A stretch of 13,885 nucleotides of DNA from Bacillota bacterium. GTDB taxonomy: Bacteria; Bacillota; Clostridia; Clostridiales; Clostridiaceae. Under the pieces are notes generated by a model. It did not search any database. It saw only the letters and a program-made list of their open reading frames with translations, and was not told the DNA's origin. Positions 13,747 through 13,885 of this stretch are shown here, piece after piece. The DNA lies in the NCBI GenBank assembly GCA_021779235.1, contig JAJYBA010000029.1:1-13885 (forward strand), in the 5' to 3' direction. Within the stretch, counting starts at the first letter, position 1. Each line of letters starts with the position of its first letter. A program made the position numbers and the translations under genes.

Positions 13747-13885
13747 GATATGTCCTCCTTTATTTTATATATTAATTATTTATTAACTCATTTTATAATA
13801 ACATATGTTATAAAAATAACTAAATTGATAATACCTCGTTTTTTAGGGAATTTTCATATTATATTAATAATTTACTAGAATATCT
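13747..13885 (-). promoter_or_regulatory. Upstream region of the OPT gene with a 14-bp palindrome
   Basis: No gene is seen here. A perfect palindrome ATAACATATGTTAT occupies 13798-13811, about 50-65 bp before the ATG. Read leftward, TTATTT and TATAAA flank it with a 16-base spacer, so it would lie inside a weak promoter, where a dimeric repressor could bind. In such AT-rich DNA short palindromes also arise by chance. Confidence 0.3.

Overview
The window looks like chromosomal DNA of a low-GC Firmicute, most likely a Clostridium or close relative. It is strongly AT-rich, its genes carry strong GGAGG-type ribosome binding sites with some TTG or GTG starts, and the protein families (YetF/DUF421 with DUF4363, HelD, PepV, OPT transporter) fit that group. 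This is inferred from composition and protein families, not from a database match.

Layout. (1) 1-1317: the first codons of a possible leftward gene, then a rightward pair encoding a DUF421 membrane protein and a DUF4363 single-span protein. (2) 1320-1598: a 113-bp nested inverted-repeat element and the leader of the next gene. (3) 1599-5210: a molybdate (or tungstate) uptake block. A rightward one-component regulator (HTH fused to a ModA-like sensor domain) converges on, and overlaps by 35 bp, a leftward modA-modB-modC operon. Upstream of modA lies a cluster of 10-bp repeats that is a good operator candidate. (4) 5211-6264: a degraded, element-rich island. It holds a GNAT acetyltransferase remnant cut off where a repeat begins, a segment resembling the end of an IS200/IS605-type element, and a roughly 245-bp element that is self-complementary almost end to end. 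(5) 6265-9594: leftward genes for a HelD-like RNA polymerase recycling ATPase and a dipeptide epimerase of the enolase superfamily. (6) 9595-9917: a gene-free stretch with hairpins and a 39-bp tandem array in which unit and junction are both palindromic. (7) 9918-13746: leftward genes for an OPT oligopeptide transporter, a small PqqD-like protein and a PepV-type M20 dipeptidase.

How the genes work together. ModA captures the oxyanion outside the cell, ModB carries it through the membrane and ModC powers transport; the HTH/ModA-like protein probably reports intracellular oxyanion to the operon. On the right, OPT imports peptides, PepV splits dipeptides, and the epimerase interconverts dipeptide stereoisomers, probably L-Ala-D-Glu and L-Ala-L-Glu from murein. 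That arrangement suggests peptide scavenging or wall-peptide recycling. The orphan PqqD-like protein between transporter and peptidase, with no PQQ or radical-SAM partner in view, is the least explained gene.

The most interesting non-coding signals are the shared repeat family (1320-1432, 5634-5700, 5984-6230), the double-palindrome array behind pepV with a compensatory base change, and the phased repeats upstream of modA. No tRNA, rRNA or CRISPR array was seen.
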